A stretch of DNA of 64,000 nucleotides. Origin: Nocardioides panzhihuensis. GTDB lineage: Bacteria > Actinomycetota > Actinomycetes > Propionibacteriales > Nocardioidaceae. The stretch spans positions 3,318,501 through 3,382,500 of the forward strand of contig NZ_JACBZR010000001.1 of the NCBI RefSeq assembly GCF_013408335.1, read 5' to 3'. A model generated the notes under the pieces. It did no database searches, was not told the origin of the DNA, and saw only the letters and a list, made by a program, of their open reading frames with translations. Position 1 is the first letter of the stretch. Each line of letters begins with the position of its first letter. This document shows positions 16,915 to 25,995 of this stretch, in pieces. The translations under genes were made by a program, and so were the position numbers.

Positions 16915-18201
16915 ATGGATAGAACCGCAGCGCTGCGCAATCGCCGGTTCCTCGTCGTCATCGGCGGCGAGGGGCTGTCGATGACCGGGGATGCGGCATT
17001 CGCGATCTCGCTGGCGTGGCTGGTGCTCGAGGCGACCGGATCGCCAGCCGCTCTCACCGGCGTGCTCCTGGCACAGACGATCCCCAGGGGCGCGCTGCTG
17101 CTGATCGGTGGCTCGGTCACCGACCGGCTCACTCCACGCACGGTCATGATCGCCTGCCACGTCCTGCGCGCGGCGGGCGCAGCCGTCGTCTGTGCGCTCG
17201 TGGTCGCCGGGACCTGGGAGCTGTGGCACCTGTACGCGCTCGCCGTGGTCATGGGAGCCGCGGGGGCGTTCTTCACGCCGGCCGCGGACTCCGTCCTACC
17301 GCAGCTGCTCTCCCCAGTCCACTACGCCCGCGGCAACGCGATCCAGAGCATCACCGAGCAGGTGTCCTTCCTGATCGGCCCGCTCGCTGGGGGTGTCCTG
17401 ACCACGGCGTACGGCGCGGGAATCGCCATCGGAGCGAACGCCGTGACCTTCGGCGTCGCGGCCATCACCTGCCTGGCCATCCCCTCCCTGGCCATCCCCT
17501 CCCTGGCCATCCCCTCCCTGGCCATCCCCTCCCTGGCCATCCCCTCCCTGGCCATACCCTCCCGGCACGGCACGTCCGCCGCACCTGCCGGTCTGGGCAG
17601 GCACGTCGTCGAAGGATTGCGGTACGCGTGGCGGACGCACAGCATGCGGGTCGTGCTCCTCGTGGTCTCAGCGGCGACGCTGAGCTACTCCGGACTGTTC
17701 GCGATCGGACTTCCCGTCTTGGCGCGATCCATGGGCGAGACCGCGCTCGGGTTATCCGTCTTGGTCTCCTCCTGGGGCGCCGGCCAGCTGATCGGAGCGC
17801 TCGCCGCCGCCATCACCGGACTCCCCAGACGATGGGGATGGCTGATCATCACGATGACCCTCGCCGAAGGCGCCGTTTTCATCCTTCTGGGCCAGGTCAG
17901 CGGGATCTGGTGGGCCGCCGCGTTGTTGTTGCCGCTCGGGGTGGGCGTCGCGTACAGCTCCGACGTCGCCCTGCCGACCTTCATCCAGACCACGACCCCA
18001 CGTCATCTGCTGGCCAGGGCCAACTCCATCCTCGCGCTCTCCCGGGCGGTCTTCGAGCCGCTGTCGATCGCCATGCTCGGACTCGTCCTGCAGCGTTCGG
18101 TGCCCTGGGGTTTCGCGGCCGCTGCCCTCCCCGTGCTCCTCGCCGGGATGATCCTCGTCGCGAGCTCCCGAGCACGCGCCCTGTCCACCGGCACATGGTG
18201 A
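16915..18201 (+). CDS. MFS transporter with LAIPS tandem repeat, tail at tRNA-like sequence
   Basis: A 428-residue MFS protein of the enterobactin-exporter/macrolide-pump type (N terminus LRNRRFLVVIGGEGLSMTGD, loop motif GGSVTDRLTPRTV). Residues about 187-216 are six copies of the pentapeptide LAIPS, encoded by a 15-bp tandem repeat, placed at the end of helix 6 before the central cytoplasmic loop. Family members do not normally have this, so copy number may vary between strains. The last codons (TGG TGA) fall inside a degenerate copy of the tRNA-Val 3' end, so the present C terminus may have been set by an integration event. Substrate unknown. Confidence 0.85.
   Translation: MDRTAALRNRRFLVVIGGEGLSMTGDAAFAISLAWLVLEATGSPAALTGVLLAQTIPRGALLLIGGSVTDRLTPRTVMIACHVLRAAGAAVVCALVVAGTWELWHLYALAVVMGAAGAFFTPAADSVLPQLLSPVHYARGNAIQSITEQVSFLIGPLAGGVLTTAYGAGIAIGANAVTFGVAAITCLAIPSLAIPSLAIPSLAIPSLAIPSLAIPSRHGTSAAPAGLGRHVVEGLRYAWRTHSMRVVLLVVSAATLSYSGLFAIGLPVLARSMGETALGLSVLVSSWGAGQLIGALAAAITGLPRRWGWLIITMTLAEGAVFILLGQVSGIWWAAALLLPLGVGVAYSSDVALPTFIQTTTPRHLLARANSILALSRAVFEPLSIAMLGLVLQRSVPWGFAAAALPVLLAGMILVASSRARALSTGTW
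17473..17562. repeat. 15-bp coding tandem repeat, six copies
   Basis: Six consecutive copies of CTGGCCATCCCCTCC; the sixth has one change (CATACC for CATCCC). Each unit encodes Leu-Ala-Ile-Pro-Ser, so gain or loss keeps the frame of the MFS gene. Near-perfect identity points to recent or continuing expansion. Confidence 0.97.
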
Positions 18202-18222
18202 AACGCAAATGGACTCGAACCC
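18196..18222. repeat. Degenerate copy of tRNA-Val 3' end, candidate att site
   Basis: Read on the minus strand, this segment matches the T-loop-to-CCA part of the tRNA-Val gene at 41930-41955. GGGTTCGAGTCC is identical, TGCGT and the terminal ACCA are also kept, and there are four mismatches and one inserted base. It lies in the same orientation as the tRNA copy (a direct repeat) and could be the far attachment site of an element integrated at that tRNA. Confidence 0.6.
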
Positions 18223-18230
18223 AGCCCGAC

Positions 18231-19163
18231 TCATCCGCCCAGGGGCCGCAGACCGATCTCGGTCAGTCGTCGCCCCCGCCGCCGGAGCAGCTCCTGGAAG
18301 GCGCCCGCGAGGGTCGACGGCCGGCGATCGAGCCAGCAGGCACCGATGTGCCGCACCGCCTCCGGGTTCGTCAGCGGCACCTCGACACAGCCGGTGGCGC
18401 CGTGCGGGTCGCGAGGCGCCAGGCTCACGCCGAGGCCGGCCGAGACGAGCCCGCGGAGGGTGGCGAGGTCGTCGCCCTCGAACCCGATGGTCGGCGTGAC
18501 GCCGCTGGCCTGGGCGAGATCCTCGAGCAGCGTACGCATCCCATAACCGCGCTTCATGCAGATGAACGTCTCCTCGGCGGCCTCCTCGAAGCTCACCCGG
18601 GCGCGTGTCGACAGGCGGTGGCCGGTCGGCACGACCAAGACCAGGGGCTCGGTGTGCAGCCGCCACTGGCGCATGCCGGATGCCTCTTCGAGCGGCGAGA
18701 TCAGTGCGATCTCGGCCGTGCCATCGGCGAGAGCCGCCAGGCACCGCGGACGCGAGGTCTGGATCAGGTCGACGGAAGCACCTGGATGCTCCTGGAGGAA
18801 CGCCTTGACCAGCGCCGGCACGACCCTCTCGCCGAGCGTGCTCTGGAACGCGAGGGCGATCCGCCCGCGAGCGCCGGACTCCTGGGCCTGCACCGCCTCG
18901 ATGCCTGCCGTGGCCGCAGCGACCGCCGCCGCCGCGTGCGGGGCGAGCGCCTCGCCGGCCCGAGTGAGCCGCAGCCCTCGACCGTGGCGCTCGACCACGT
19001 CGACGCCGAGCTCTCTGCCGAGGCGGCCGAGCATGCGGCTCACCGTGGGCTGGGGCATCTGCAGCAGGTCGGCGGCAGCGAGCGTCTGTCCCGTCTCTGC
19101 CAGTGCAGCGAGAGCCGGGAGCATCGGCAGGACGTTTCGGGCGGTGGCATCCACATCCGACAT
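18231..19163 (-). CDS. LysR family transcriptional regulator
   Basis: A 310-residue LysR-type regulator. The N-terminal winged helix (LAAADLLQMPQPTVSRMLGRLGRELG ordering) is followed by the linker helix and an effector-binding domain starting GRIALAFQSTLGERVVPAL. I start it at the ATG at 19163; the longer frame upstream runs into the divergent gene. It is divergent from an MFS pump of the YnfM type with about 66 bases between, which repeats the LysR-ynfM arrangement seen in E. coli. The spacer holds repeated GCAT-containing motifs (around 19163-19215) that could be its binding sites. Confidence 0.88.
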   Translation of the reverse strand: MSDVDATARNVLPMLPALAALAETGQTLAAADLLQMPQPTVSRMLGRLGRELGVDVVERHGRGLRLTRAGEALAPHAAAAVAAATAGIEAVQAQESGARGRIALAFQSTLGERVVPALVKAFLQEHPGASVDLIQTSRPRCLAALADGTAEIALISPLEEASGMRQWRLHTEPLVLVVPTGHRLSTRARVSFEEAAEETFICMKRGYGMRTLLEDLAQASGVTPTIGFEGDDLATLRGLVSAGLGVSLAPRDPHGATGCVEVPLTNPEAVRHIGACWLDRRPSTLAGAFQELLRRRGRRLTEIGLRPLGG

Positions 19164-19229
19164 GCTATGCGAATCTGCATGCTTTGCAGGCCACCAATGC
19201 ATTGGACGCATGGTTTCCGACTTCGTAGC

Positions 19230-20477
19230 GTGACAGGGGTGAGCGGACAGGAAGCGGTCGAGCCGGGGCATCGACGGGTGCTGATCGCGCTCGTCGCGAT
19301 CGGGATGACGACGTTCGTGCAGCTCTACTACCCGCAGGCGCTGATTCCCGCGATCAGCCGCGACTTCACGGTCGACGCCTCGCACGCCGCACTCACCGTC
19401 TCCGCGGCGACGATCGGGTTGGCCGTCGCCGCGCTCGGCTGGTCCTGGGTCGCCGACCGGATCGGCCAGGCCCCGGCGATGACGATCGCCGTCGTCACCG
19501 CGGCGGTCATCGGACTGGTGGTCCCGTTCGCGCCCTCGTTCCCCGCACTCGTCCTGCTCCGTGTCGGGCAGGGCGTCGCCCTGGGCGGCACCCCGGCGCT
19601 CGCCCTCGCCTACTTGAACCAGCAGGTCAGCCGAGGCGCCGCCCTGTCCGCCGGGGCGACGTACATCTCCGGAACCGTCCTCGGCGGCGTGGCGGGACGG
19701 CTCATCGCCGCGCCGATCGCCGACGTCAGCGACTGGCGCGTCGCCGCACTGGTGGCCGGGAGCGTGAGCGCGCTCTGCGCCGTCGTCGCGGTCACCGCCC
19801 TCCCGCGCGAGCGCCGCGGCCCGGCGACGCCCCGGTCCCGACCGACGAGCATGCGATCGGGGATGCTCGCCAATCTCACCAACCCTGGCCAGCTGGCGCT
19901 CTACGCGCAGGCGTTCCTGCTGATGGGAGCGCAGGTGGCCGTCTTCAACTACCTCGGCTACCGACTCGAGCTGGAGCCGTTCGACCTGCCACCGTCGCTG
20001 ACCGCCGTGATCTTCCTCGCAGGGCTAGCCGGCGCGGTCTCGGCCCGGTTGGCGGCCACGCTCGCCGGCCGCTTCGGCCGCAGACGCGTACTCCTGGCCT
20101 CATCGCTGACGATGGTCGCGGGCGCCGCGCTGACGATCCCCGACCGGCTGACCTCGGTGCTGATCGGACTGCTTCTGTTCACCACGGCCTACTTCTGCGC
20201 ACACTCGATCGCCTCGGGCTGGGTGGGACCGATGGCGACCAGCGGAATCGCGCAGGCCACCTCGCTCTACACGCTGTTCTACTACGCGGGGTCCAGCCTC
20301 TTCGGCTGGCTCGGCGGCCTCGCCTTCGCCGCCGGCTGGACGGGAACCGCGAGCATGGTCATCGTGATCGTCCTGCTCGCGTTCACGGCCGCCCTCACGC
20401 TCCTCCCCCATCCTGCCGTCGAGCCCGGGGTGCACACCCCGTCCAAGACGTACGCAGCCCCTAGCTCTCCCCGGTGA
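19230..20477 (+). CDS. MFS transporter, YnfM-like
   Basis: A 12-helix MFS pump of about 415 residues resembling the E. coli YnfM/arabinose-efflux type (TTFVQLYYPQALIPAISRDF, then VADRIGQAPAM as loop motif). The start is uncertain: GTG at 19230 or GTG at 19239 are in frame and neither has a convincing ribosome site, so a leaderless mRNA is possible. The divergent LysR gene probably controls it. Its 3' end converges with the isochorismatase-fold gene, with 13 bases between the stops. Confidence 0.85.
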   Translation: MTGVSGQEAVEPGHRRVLIALVAIGMTTFVQLYYPQALIPAISRDFTVDASHAALTVSAATIGLAVAALGWSWVADRIGQAPAMTIAVVTAAVIGLVVPFAPSFPALVLLRVGQGVALGGTPALALAYLNQQVSRGAALSAGATYISGTVLGGVAGRLIAAPIADVSDWRVAALVAGSVSALCAVVAVTALPRERRGPATPRSRPTSMRSGMLANLTNPGQLALYAQAFLLMGAQVAVFNYLGYRLELEPFDLPPSLTAVIFLAGLAGAVSARLAATLAGRFGRRRVLLASSLTMVAGAALTIPDRLTSVLIGLLLFTTAYFCAHSIASGWVGPMATSGIAQATSLYTLFYYAGSSLFGWLGGLAFAAGWTGTASMVIVIVLLAFTAALTLLPHPAVEPGVHTPSKTYAAPSSPR

Positions 20478-20490
20478 GCCTAGCCACGCG

Positions 20491-21126
20491 TCAACCCGCG
20501 AATGCCGAGCGGCCTTGCACGGCGGAGGTACCGAGGTCGCTCTTGGGCAGCGCCGTCCCGGCGGCGACCGCCCCTGCCCAATCCTCGGTGCTGGCGACGG
20601 CCGCGAAGTTGGAGTGCAGGAGCACGAGCAGGGTCTGGTGCAGCTGGTCGGCGGAGACCTTGCCGGCCTCGTTGGCCAGGTGGATGGCACCCGTCGCGTC
20701 GGAGAGGATCTCCGCGGCCAGGCCGAGCTCCTCGGCACCGACCGCAGTGGCGATGTCGCAGTTGTTGGTCATGAAGCCGGCGATCGTGATGGTGTCAACC
20801 CCCTGATCGGCCAGCCACGCGGCGACGTCGGTGCCGGCGAAGACGCTGCTCTTGTCCTTGGTCACGCGCTTCCAGGAGGGCTTCAGGCGCGCCTCGATCT
20901 CCGGGTGCAGGGTCCAGCTGGGGCTACCGACGGCGAAGACCGGAGCGCCTTCCGGCAGCTCGTGCTGGACGACGACCACGGGCAGGTCCTGGCGCTCGGC
21001 GACATCGAGTGCGGTCAGGACGTTGGCGAGCGCCTGCTCGCGGGACGGGGACTGGATCTGCAGGATCCCGTCGAAGTACTCCTGCTGGACGTCGACGACG
21101 ATCAGGGCGCGGCGGGGCGTGGTCAC
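20491..21126 (-). CDS. Isochorismatase-fold cysteine hydrolase
   Basis: A 211-residue hydrolase of the isochorismatase/nicotinamidase superfamily. The catalytic Asp is in ALIVVDVQQEYF and the nucleophilic Cys in AGFMTNNCDIAT. The start is GTG with GAGGAG about seven bases upstream. Superfamily members hydrolyse amides such as nicotinamide, N-carbamoylsarcosine or ureidoacrylate, or the isochorismate ether bond; the fold alone does not say which. A GlxA-type regulator gene is divergent 109 bases away, and such pairs are common, so it probably controls this enzyme. Confidence 0.88.
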   Translation of the reverse strand: MTTPRRALIVVDVQQEYFDGILQIQSPSREQALANVLTALDVAERQDLPVVVVQHELPEGAPVFAVGSPSWTLHPEIEARLKPSWKRVTKDKSSVFAGTDVAAWLADQGVDTITIAGFMTNNCDIATAVGAEELGLAAEILSDATGAIHLANEAGKVSADQLHQTLLVLLHSNFAAVASTEDWAGAVAAGTALPKSDLGTSAVQGRSAFAG

Positions 21127-21235
21127 GAAGGGTCTCCTCGGTTCGATGGCGTTTGTCGTTCCCCTCCACTCTGGCTCGCTGCGAGCCGGTATCGTGAGTG
21201 GCACGAATGACGACTTTCGATGAGATTGGGCCACA

Positions 21236-22195
21236 ATGCGCATCGTCGTACACGCCTTCGACGGCATCACCATGTTCCATCTCGCCACACCATTGATGGT
21301 CTTCGGCGAGGTCGGCCGCCTGGGCCTGGCCGACGGCTGGGACCCGGTCGTGTGGACCGAGGACGGGCGCGGCGTACGAACTGCCGAGGGGCTGCGAGTC
21401 GATGACGTCGCGGGCCCTGATGTCGTCGAGGGCGCGGAGCTGGTGGTCCTGCCGTCGTGGCCGAGCGATCTCCCGCCGGCCGACGCTGCCCTGAGCGGCA
21501 GGATCCGTGCCGCGCAGGCACGAGGCAGTCGCGTCGCGGGCCTGTGCCTCGGCGCGTTCCCGGTCGTGGACAGCGGGATCCTCGATGGCAGAGACGTTGT
21601 CACCCACTGGGGCGCGGTCGACGACCTTGCCCGCCGACGCCCGGCCGTGACCGTCACCCCGGCAGCGCTCTACCGCGACCACGGCGACGTCCTCACCTCA
21701 GCGGGCACGGCGTCTGCGATCGACGCCTGCCTGTCGATCGTGCGCTCTCACCTCGGTTCGGCCGCGGCAGCCACCGTCGCACGCCACCTCGTCGTCGCAC
21801 CCCATCGCGACGGCGACCAGGCCCAGTATGTGGCCCGCCCCATCCCCGAAGCCGGCGGTGTCGGAGACCTCGGACCAACCATCGACTGGGCTCTGGCGCA
21901 CCTCGACGCGCACCTCTTCGTCGACGACCTGGCGGACCGCGCCGGGATGAGCCGGCGCAACTTCACCCGACGATTCACAGAGGTCACCGGGACCACTCCC
22001 GCGCGGTGGGTCCTGACCCGCCGCCTCGACGAAGCGCGCCGCCTGCTCGAGACGACGACCTGGTCGATCAGCCACATCGCCGACGCGTGCGGCTTCAGCA
22101 GCGTCGTGACCTTCCGACAGAACTTCGCCGCGGCCTTCTCGACGACGCCGACCTCCTACCGCCGGAGGTTCGCGCCTCCAGGAACCCAGGCGTGA
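21236..22195 (+). CDS. GlxA family regulator (DJ-1/PfpI domain plus AraC helix-turn-helix)
   Basis: A 319-residue transcription factor. Residues 1 to about 165 form a DJ-1/PfpI-like domain with the nucleophile-elbow motif VAGLCLGAFPV, which in these proteins serves as a ligand-sensing rather than catalytic module. Residues about 215-310 form a double AraC helix-turn-helix (DDLADRAGMSRRNFTRRFTE and ISHIADACGFSSVVTFRQNF). It is expected to activate the divergent isochorismatase-fold gene. It ends 27 bases before the convergent, broken glycoside hydrolase gene. Confidence 0.9.
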   Translation: MRIVVHAFDGITMFHLATPLMVFGEVGRLGLADGWDPVVWTEDGRGVRTAEGLRVDDVAGPDVVEGAELVVLPSWPSDLPPADAALSGRIRAAQARGSRVAGLCLGAFPVVDSGILDGRDVVTHWGAVDDLARRRPAVTVTPAALYRDHGDVLTSAGTASAIDACLSIVRSHLGSAAAATVARHLVVAPHRDGDQAQYVARPIPEAGGVGDLGPTIDWALAHLDAHLFVDDLADRAGMSRRNFTRRFTEVTGTTPARWVLTRRLDEARRLLETTTWSISHIADACGFSSVVTFRQNFAAAFSTTPTSYRRRFAPPGTQA

Positions 22196-22222
22196 TCCCG
22201 TGGCGAACGAGGCCCGAGCGGG

Positions 22223-23628
22223 TCACCCACCTGGGAGCACCCGGATGGAGGCGATCGCGAGATCTCCTGGCCCGGTGAGCGGGTCGAGCCGGAGCTGCTG
22301 GAGGCGGGCGGCTCCCGCGGGCAGCGGCATCCGGTAGGTCGAGGTCCCCGCAACAGTGTCGAAGCGACTGCTCCGTCCCTCGGCGAACCCGCCGTCAGTG
22401 GTCGCCCAGAAGAGCTGGCCGGCCCCAGCGAGCGAGGACTGCATCGTGATCTCCACGACCGCGCCGTCCGCGAGGTCGATGTCGACGCGCGGCCCGACAA
22501 TATATGGGTCACCGCCGTTGGCGGAGAAGCGCAGGGCACCCTCAGCCGTGGTCAGCTCGCCCACGTGGTTACCAGGTGTCCAGCCCTCCGGGTCGCCGTC
22601 GGTCTCGAAGCCCCATGTGGCGAACGCGTTCGCCACCCGCACGGTCACCGTGCGAGTGATCGGCTCACCACCGTCGGCCGTCAAGGTGACCGCGACGTCA
22701 TAGGCGCCCTCGGTCGCGTCCTCCGGCGCGGTCACCCGAATCGGCACCTCCTCCGAGACCCGGCGGCCGCTCGACTCGAGGTCGACCGGTGTGCTGGCGG
22801 GGGTGACGGTCCACTCGTCCGGCGCCTGCGCGGTCACCGTACCGGTGAACCGGTCGGGCGCGACGGCATCGATCCGCGCGGTCACGGTGCCGGTCCCGCC
22901 TGGAAGCACAGTGGTGCGGGCAGGGTCGACGGTCAGGTCGTACGACGTCACGTCAGCTCCCCGCTGCAGGTCGAGCGAGACCACGCTCACCGGGCGCAAC
23001 GACACCGGACCCAGCAGCCCGGACGCCCGGTTGCTGTTCTGGATCTCGTTGGCCTGGGTGTTGGTGACGGTCACCTCGATGGTGTTGTCGCCCGGTCGCA
23101 ACCGATCGGTGACGTCGGCGACGTAGGGCCGCGCGTCCAACGGGGTGGGCTCGTCTCCGTTGATCGAGACCGACGCCAGCTCACGGACGTCACCCAGGTC
23201 GAGTCGGATCCGCCGGTCCTCGGTGAGGAAGTCCTCGGGAACGTCGACGTCCCGCGTGTAGACACCCGAACCGGAGAAGCGCGGATCGAGGTCGGTCCAG
23301 CTGCGCAGCGGCCGCTGCACCGGACTGGCGCCGTCGGCCTCGAAGCGGAACTCCCAGTCGCCGCCGAGCGCGATCGGCTCCATCGGATCGGTGACGGTGG
23401 TCCGAGCGGCGTACTCGCGATCGCCGAGACGACCGACGGCATAGAGCGGTCCCGGCTTCTCCGCGACCAGGGTCGTGCGTACGGCGCCGTCGCGTGCGGT
23501 CACCTCTTCCACCTCGGCCGCGTTGGTCGCGGTCAGGTGAGGTGTACGTCCCGGCGCGTTCGCGCCCGGGCGGAACATCACCCACACCGCCTCGTACGGC
23601 GCGAGGTCGAGGTCGACCTCGGTCAAGG
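22223..23628 (-). pseudogene. 3' half of the frameshifted GH106-like hydrolase (beta domains)
   Basis: Downstream part of the gene that begins at 25995, now in another frame. The encoded stretch continues directly from the upstream half (TEVDLDLAPYEAVWVMF) into a beta-jelly-roll sugar-binding region (SGVYTRDVDVPEDF, RIRLDLGDVRELASV). A NEW3-like beta-sandwich follows (VTARIDAVAPDRFTGTVTA), then a C-terminal carbohydrate-binding-like domain (AFATWGFETDGDPEGW). It has no start codon with a ribosome site of its own, so as the sequence stands it would be made only through ribosomal slippage or if the shift is a sequencing error. Confidence 0.75.
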
Positions 23629-25995
23629 CCCCTTGCGCTGGTGGACCGGGGCGACCCGGCGCTCGCCGGTGTCGAGATCCCACAGCTCGGGCACCCCGGT
23701 CGCGTCGAAGTCGGCGGTGGTGCGCACCTCGTCGTCGCCGGTGTTGACCACGAGGAACGCCTGGTCGCCGCCGCGGCGGACCTGGCGGACCCGCAGTGCC
23801 GACGTCGCCGGCCGCATCGTCACGCCCGGTGTGACCCGCTCGCGGACCACCTCGGCGAGGCCGCTGCGGTCGGGCAGGAAGACGGCGAGACCGCCGCCGT
23901 GGGACTTCCGGCTTTCCGAGGGAGAGGCCGGATCGGTGCCGAACAGCGCCTGCAGCCGAATGCGCAGCTTGGCGTCGCGGCCCTCCGCCTCACGGGTGGG
24001 GAGGCCGTCGACCGCGACGACCGTGCCGCCGGTGCGCACCACCCGCTCGATCGTCGCCAGTGCCTCCAGCGACAGCACGTCGGCCCGAGGCATCACCAGG
24101 GTCTGCCACCGCTGGTCGCCGAGCACGACATCGCCGTCGTTCACCTCGAGATCGACGCCCAGGTCCTCGTCGCCGGCCAGGGCGAGCTCGTCGAGGTAGT
24201 CGAAGTCGAGCTGCGCCTGCAGCAGCGCGTTGGACGTCGCCTTCCAGGAAGCGTCGACCGGCCCGAGCGACGACCCGTTACCGGCGAACCCGCGAACCTC
24301 CCACGGGGTGCCACTCGCCATCACCGAGGAGCTGGGGTAGAGGACACCGACCGGGTTGACCGGTGTCGCGCCGCGGGCGGGCTCGGTCAGCCGGCCGACG
24401 TAGTCGGCGTACTCGGAGAATCGCGGCCAGAAGAGGTTCTGGAAGAACTCGCTCGGCGGGCTCTCGTGCGCCCGGTCGCCGTCGGTGGAGTAGTAGAACG
24501 CGTGGTTGTCGATCAGGTCGACGCCGCCGGAGGCCTGCCACGCGACGGTACGCCGCATCTCCTCCACCGTCAGATCCCAACCGAACGCGCCGAAGCTCTC
24601 CGAGAGGTTGCGCTCGCGCTGGAACAGATGGGCCACCGACGAGTTGAGCTTCGGCGTGATCGCCGACGTGTCGAGGCCGCTGATCAGGTCCATGCCGGGG
24701 AGGTGATAGTCGCGCTGCATCTCGAACCAGCTGCCACCCTGGATCAGCCGGTGGCTGCCGAGGTCCTCCTCCACCAGCGGGTTGGATATCAGGGCGATGT
24801 CGTGCTCCTCGGCCCAGCGGGCGAGCGGCACCGTGTGCGCTTCGTTGTAACGGTCAGAGAGAGCGTCGTGGTAGTCGACGCGCGCCTTCGTGGTGGCTGC
24901 TCCGGTGTCGTACCAGAGCGCCGCCAGGTCGCGGGTGAGGTCGTAGCCGGCGTTGTCCTCCAGGTAGTCGCGGAAGCCCGGTGTCCATGCCACCGAGCCG
25001 CGCGAGTCAGCGCCGCCGCGGCCGTCGGGGAAGTTGTTGTAGAAGCCGGGCTCGTCGTTGAAGATGCCGGGGATGGTGTCGCCGAAGTGCTCTCCGACCC
25101 GGTCGGCATAGACCTCGTGGGTGACGTCGATGAACTTCTCCGTCACGTCCGGGTTGAGCATGTCGACGTACAGCTCTTCCGGCTCGAGGTCGGGGTTGTA
25201 GTCGAGCAGCGGACGCTGCACCAGCTGAAGGACGCACCAGTCACCTTCCGGCGCGGTCCAGGTGAGCCGACCGCCCTCGGGGGTGAGCTCGCGCGCCGAC
25301 GCTCCGTCCAGCGCCACGCCTCGCGCCTCCCCGTTGGTCCGGCAGGAGCCGCTCGCCGACTTCCGGTAGGCCACCGCGGCGACCAGCTCGTCGTCGACAG
25401 GACCGGGCCGGTCCTCGGCCGCGACCGGTTCGTCGTACGTCGCACCGCTGGCCACGTCGGTAGCGACCGGCGTGAGGTACCACGGCACGTAACGAGGATC
25501 GGGCTCGACGGTCCGGCCGTCGACCTCGCCGCCGCGGACGGTACGACCACCGGCGAAGCCGCTCGGCCAGTTGAGGTCGTCGTAGAGCCAGGCCTTCATG
25601 CCGCGATCGGCAGCCTGCTCGACGACGTGCTCGACCTTGTCGAAGTAGTCGGTGGACAGGTAGTAGTCGTTCTCCGACTTGCCGAACTCGCCGCCAAGAC
25701 CCTGGCGGGGGTGGATGAAGAACTCCTCCACGCCACCTGCCTGCATCTCGTCGAGCTGGCGGTCGAGCTCGGCCTCGGTCAGCTCGCCGTTCCAGAACCA
25801 GAACGCGTGCGGCCGGCTGGTGGTCGGCGGGTCGGCGAACGCCGCCGGGTCGAGCCGGCCGGTGCGGTCGTCCCAGGCGGGTGTGCCGCCGCCGGACTTC
25901 TCGGCGTACGCGGGCTGCAGCCCGCCGACCAGCAGCGCCGCCGCGGCCAGGCCCGCCAGCGACCGCCCGACCACAGTGAGCCTCGGCGTCCTCAT
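23623..25995 (-). pseudogene. GH106-like alpha-L-rhamnosidase, 5' part, frameshifted at 23629-23632
   Basis: Secreted glycoside hydrolase, N-terminal 790 residues. A signal peptide (cleavage after AYA, residue about 31) is followed by a catalytic barrel with RPHAFWFWNGELTEAE, WLYDDLNWPSG and TIPGIFNDEPGFY, the last holding a likely catalytic acid pair. This layout resembles GH106 rhamnosidases. The frame ends at a TGA just after a run of four G (minus strand). Adding one G restores a reading frame to 22223 and a protein of about 1257 residues, a normal length for the family. The ATG overlaps the stop of the upstream GH78 gene as ATGA, so the two were one operon. It may be true inactivation, phase variation, programmed slippage or an assembly error. 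Confidence 0.78.

Noticed and set aside
17016..19200. Plus-strand frame from 17016 that extends the YnfM-like pump by over 700 residues
   Set aside because: It overlaps the LAIPS MFS gene and the LysR gene out of frame; only the part from 19230 has MFS sequence.
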